Shown in pieces: positions 63,119 through 64,000 of a stretch of 64,000 nt of DNA. How positions within the stretch are numbered: the first letter of the stretch is position 1; every line of letters begins with the position of its first letter. The position numbers and the translations under genes were made by a program. The stretch covers positions 12,613,675 through 12,677,674 of the forward strand of contig NC_052511.1 of the NCBI RefSeq assembly GCF_014356525.2. Reading direction: 5' to 3'. Under the pieces are notes generated by a model that worked only from the letters and a program-made list of their open reading frames with translations, was not told where the DNA came from and ran no database searches. The stretch is from Nilaparvata lugens (Eukaryota > Arthropoda > Insecta > Hemiptera > Delphacidae).

Positions 63119-63394
63119 GTATTCATTCCAAATCAAACACACTATATTGAGGTCCACCTTATAATGGCAGTGGTTTTCGATAGAACACAGTTGCCACCCA
63201 CTTCCTTGCCACTGATTTCTATAGAGGGTAGCTGATACTGGTATATCTGGTGTAATATTTATTAACTGTTCATTCTTGTTTGAAATAATCAATTATATTT
63301 CATTCGTAAAGAACATATATTTTCCAATGATAATTTTCTAAATTCAAATGAAAATGTTTTCGTCTAGAAAAATATTGTTCAATGATTGATTAAT
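63119..63394. other. Intron 12, left part, with a solo MITE end
   Basis: TATTGAGGTCCACCTTATAATGGCAGTGG (63147-63175) is a single degraded terminal repeat of the TATAGTGAGGTCCACG family, only 29 bases after the splice donor. Confidence 0.6.
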
Positions 63395-64000
63395 TATTTC
63401 AATCAATCAATTTTATTCAAATCAACACAATACAATATACATAAAAGAAATCAAAACACAAAAATCACAATCAAAAATACATTTCTAATAAAATACAAAA
63501 ACAGGCTTCATGGTGGGGTGTGCTGAAAACAAATAAAGGAAGAAAAATACCTAGCCAACTATGGTTTCCCATGTAATAGACAGGTAGAGAGTATAAAAGT
63601 AAGAAATGAAGGGTGAAGAGCAGAAGAATTGGAGAAGAAAGTAGAAAAAAGGGGGGGGAAATGTGCAAAAATTGTAAGCGAGTCCACTTTCAGCAATTGT
63701 ATCTAAAAGAATTGGTCTTGCAAACAGTAGTTTGAGCAGAAATCCCGATGTTTTTTTTTTTTTTTTTTTATTTTCATCCACTGACCACCTGATAAAGGGG
63801 TATAAGGATATGTCAATTTTTCATTAGTCAAACATAAAATGTTATCATCTACCTACGTAAACCTCCATTTTGAGGTTTATAATAATTTCTATACTCCTCC
63901 ACTGAGTAAGCGCAAATGGACAGCAACTCTTTTTTTAATAAAAATCTGAAAACCTTTCCAGAAGTATCTTTTATGTGAGAGGGCAATATGTTGTACATCC
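63395..64000 (-). pseudogene. LINE 3' portion entering from the right edge
   Basis: The minus strand from 64000 to 63849 reads 'MYNILPSHIKDTSGKVFRFL', 'LKKELLSICAYSVEEYRNYY' and a stop, the LINE C-terminal pattern (YN-x-LP, L-x-x-x-L, Y-SVEEY). Downstream it runs through a poly-A (a 20-base T run at about 63750-63770 on the plus strand) to a tail TTGAATAAAATTGATTGATTG near 63395. The upstream RT would lie beyond the window. Confidence 0.6.

Overview
The window reads as nuclear DNA of an AT-rich, transposon-dense insect genome. A hemipteran such as a planthopper is my inference, from the LINE, Penelope and SINE content and the recurring TAGGCCTAC motif. There are no bacterial features.

Backbone gene: a plus-strand gene runs from about 12.99 kb to past the right edge. 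Twelve distinct coding exons, with GT-AG borders and matching phases, encode an R3H domain, a DEAH/RHA-type RecA1 domain ([21 protein letters not shown]), an ankyrin insert and the start of RecA2. This order is that of YTHDC2 (bgcn in flies), a germline RNA helicase. The C-terminal helicase domains, OB fold and any YTH domain lie beyond the window. Exons are GC-rich islands in AT-rich introns. Intron 4 is 19.3 kb and full of mobile elements.

Region by region. 0-12 kb, upstream: a minus-strand Ulp1/C48-protease fragment, an interrupted LINE, a 1-kb long-TIR element, several MITEs, a PIF/Harbinger-like fragment, a GTTAGGG-rich minisatellite and a tRNA-derived SINE with a perfect 11-bp target duplication. 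13-18 kb: exons 1-4 with LINE fragments between them. 18-37.6 kb (intron 4): a LINE ORF1, a LINE split by a Penelope-like element (RT plus GIY-YIG) with about 0.33 kb of target duplicated, an unrecognised minus-strand spliced ORF inside a possible 5.1-kb TIR pair, a pogo-like MITE and a LINE with an intact 595-codon reverse-transcriptase ORF. 37.6-52.5 kb: exons 5-9, where exons 6-7 occur twice, about 9.7 kb apart, on either side of an LTR element that has gag and env ORFs but no recognisable pol. 52.5-64 kb: a Tc1/mariner relic holding two nested MITEs, a 1.52-kb triplication carrying the ankyrin exon three times, exons 11 and 12, and further LINE, SINE and MITE copies.

The most interesting points are: the exon 6-7 duplication, which keeps frame; the ankyrin-exon triplication, which cannot keep frame if more than one copy is used; the gag+env element without pol; the Penelope element with a hammerhead-like core and a very long target duplication; and the small spliced minus-strand ORF with two phase-compatible terminal exons. 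The two exon duplications could be assembly artefacts of a heterozygous genome, which the sequence alone cannot settle.
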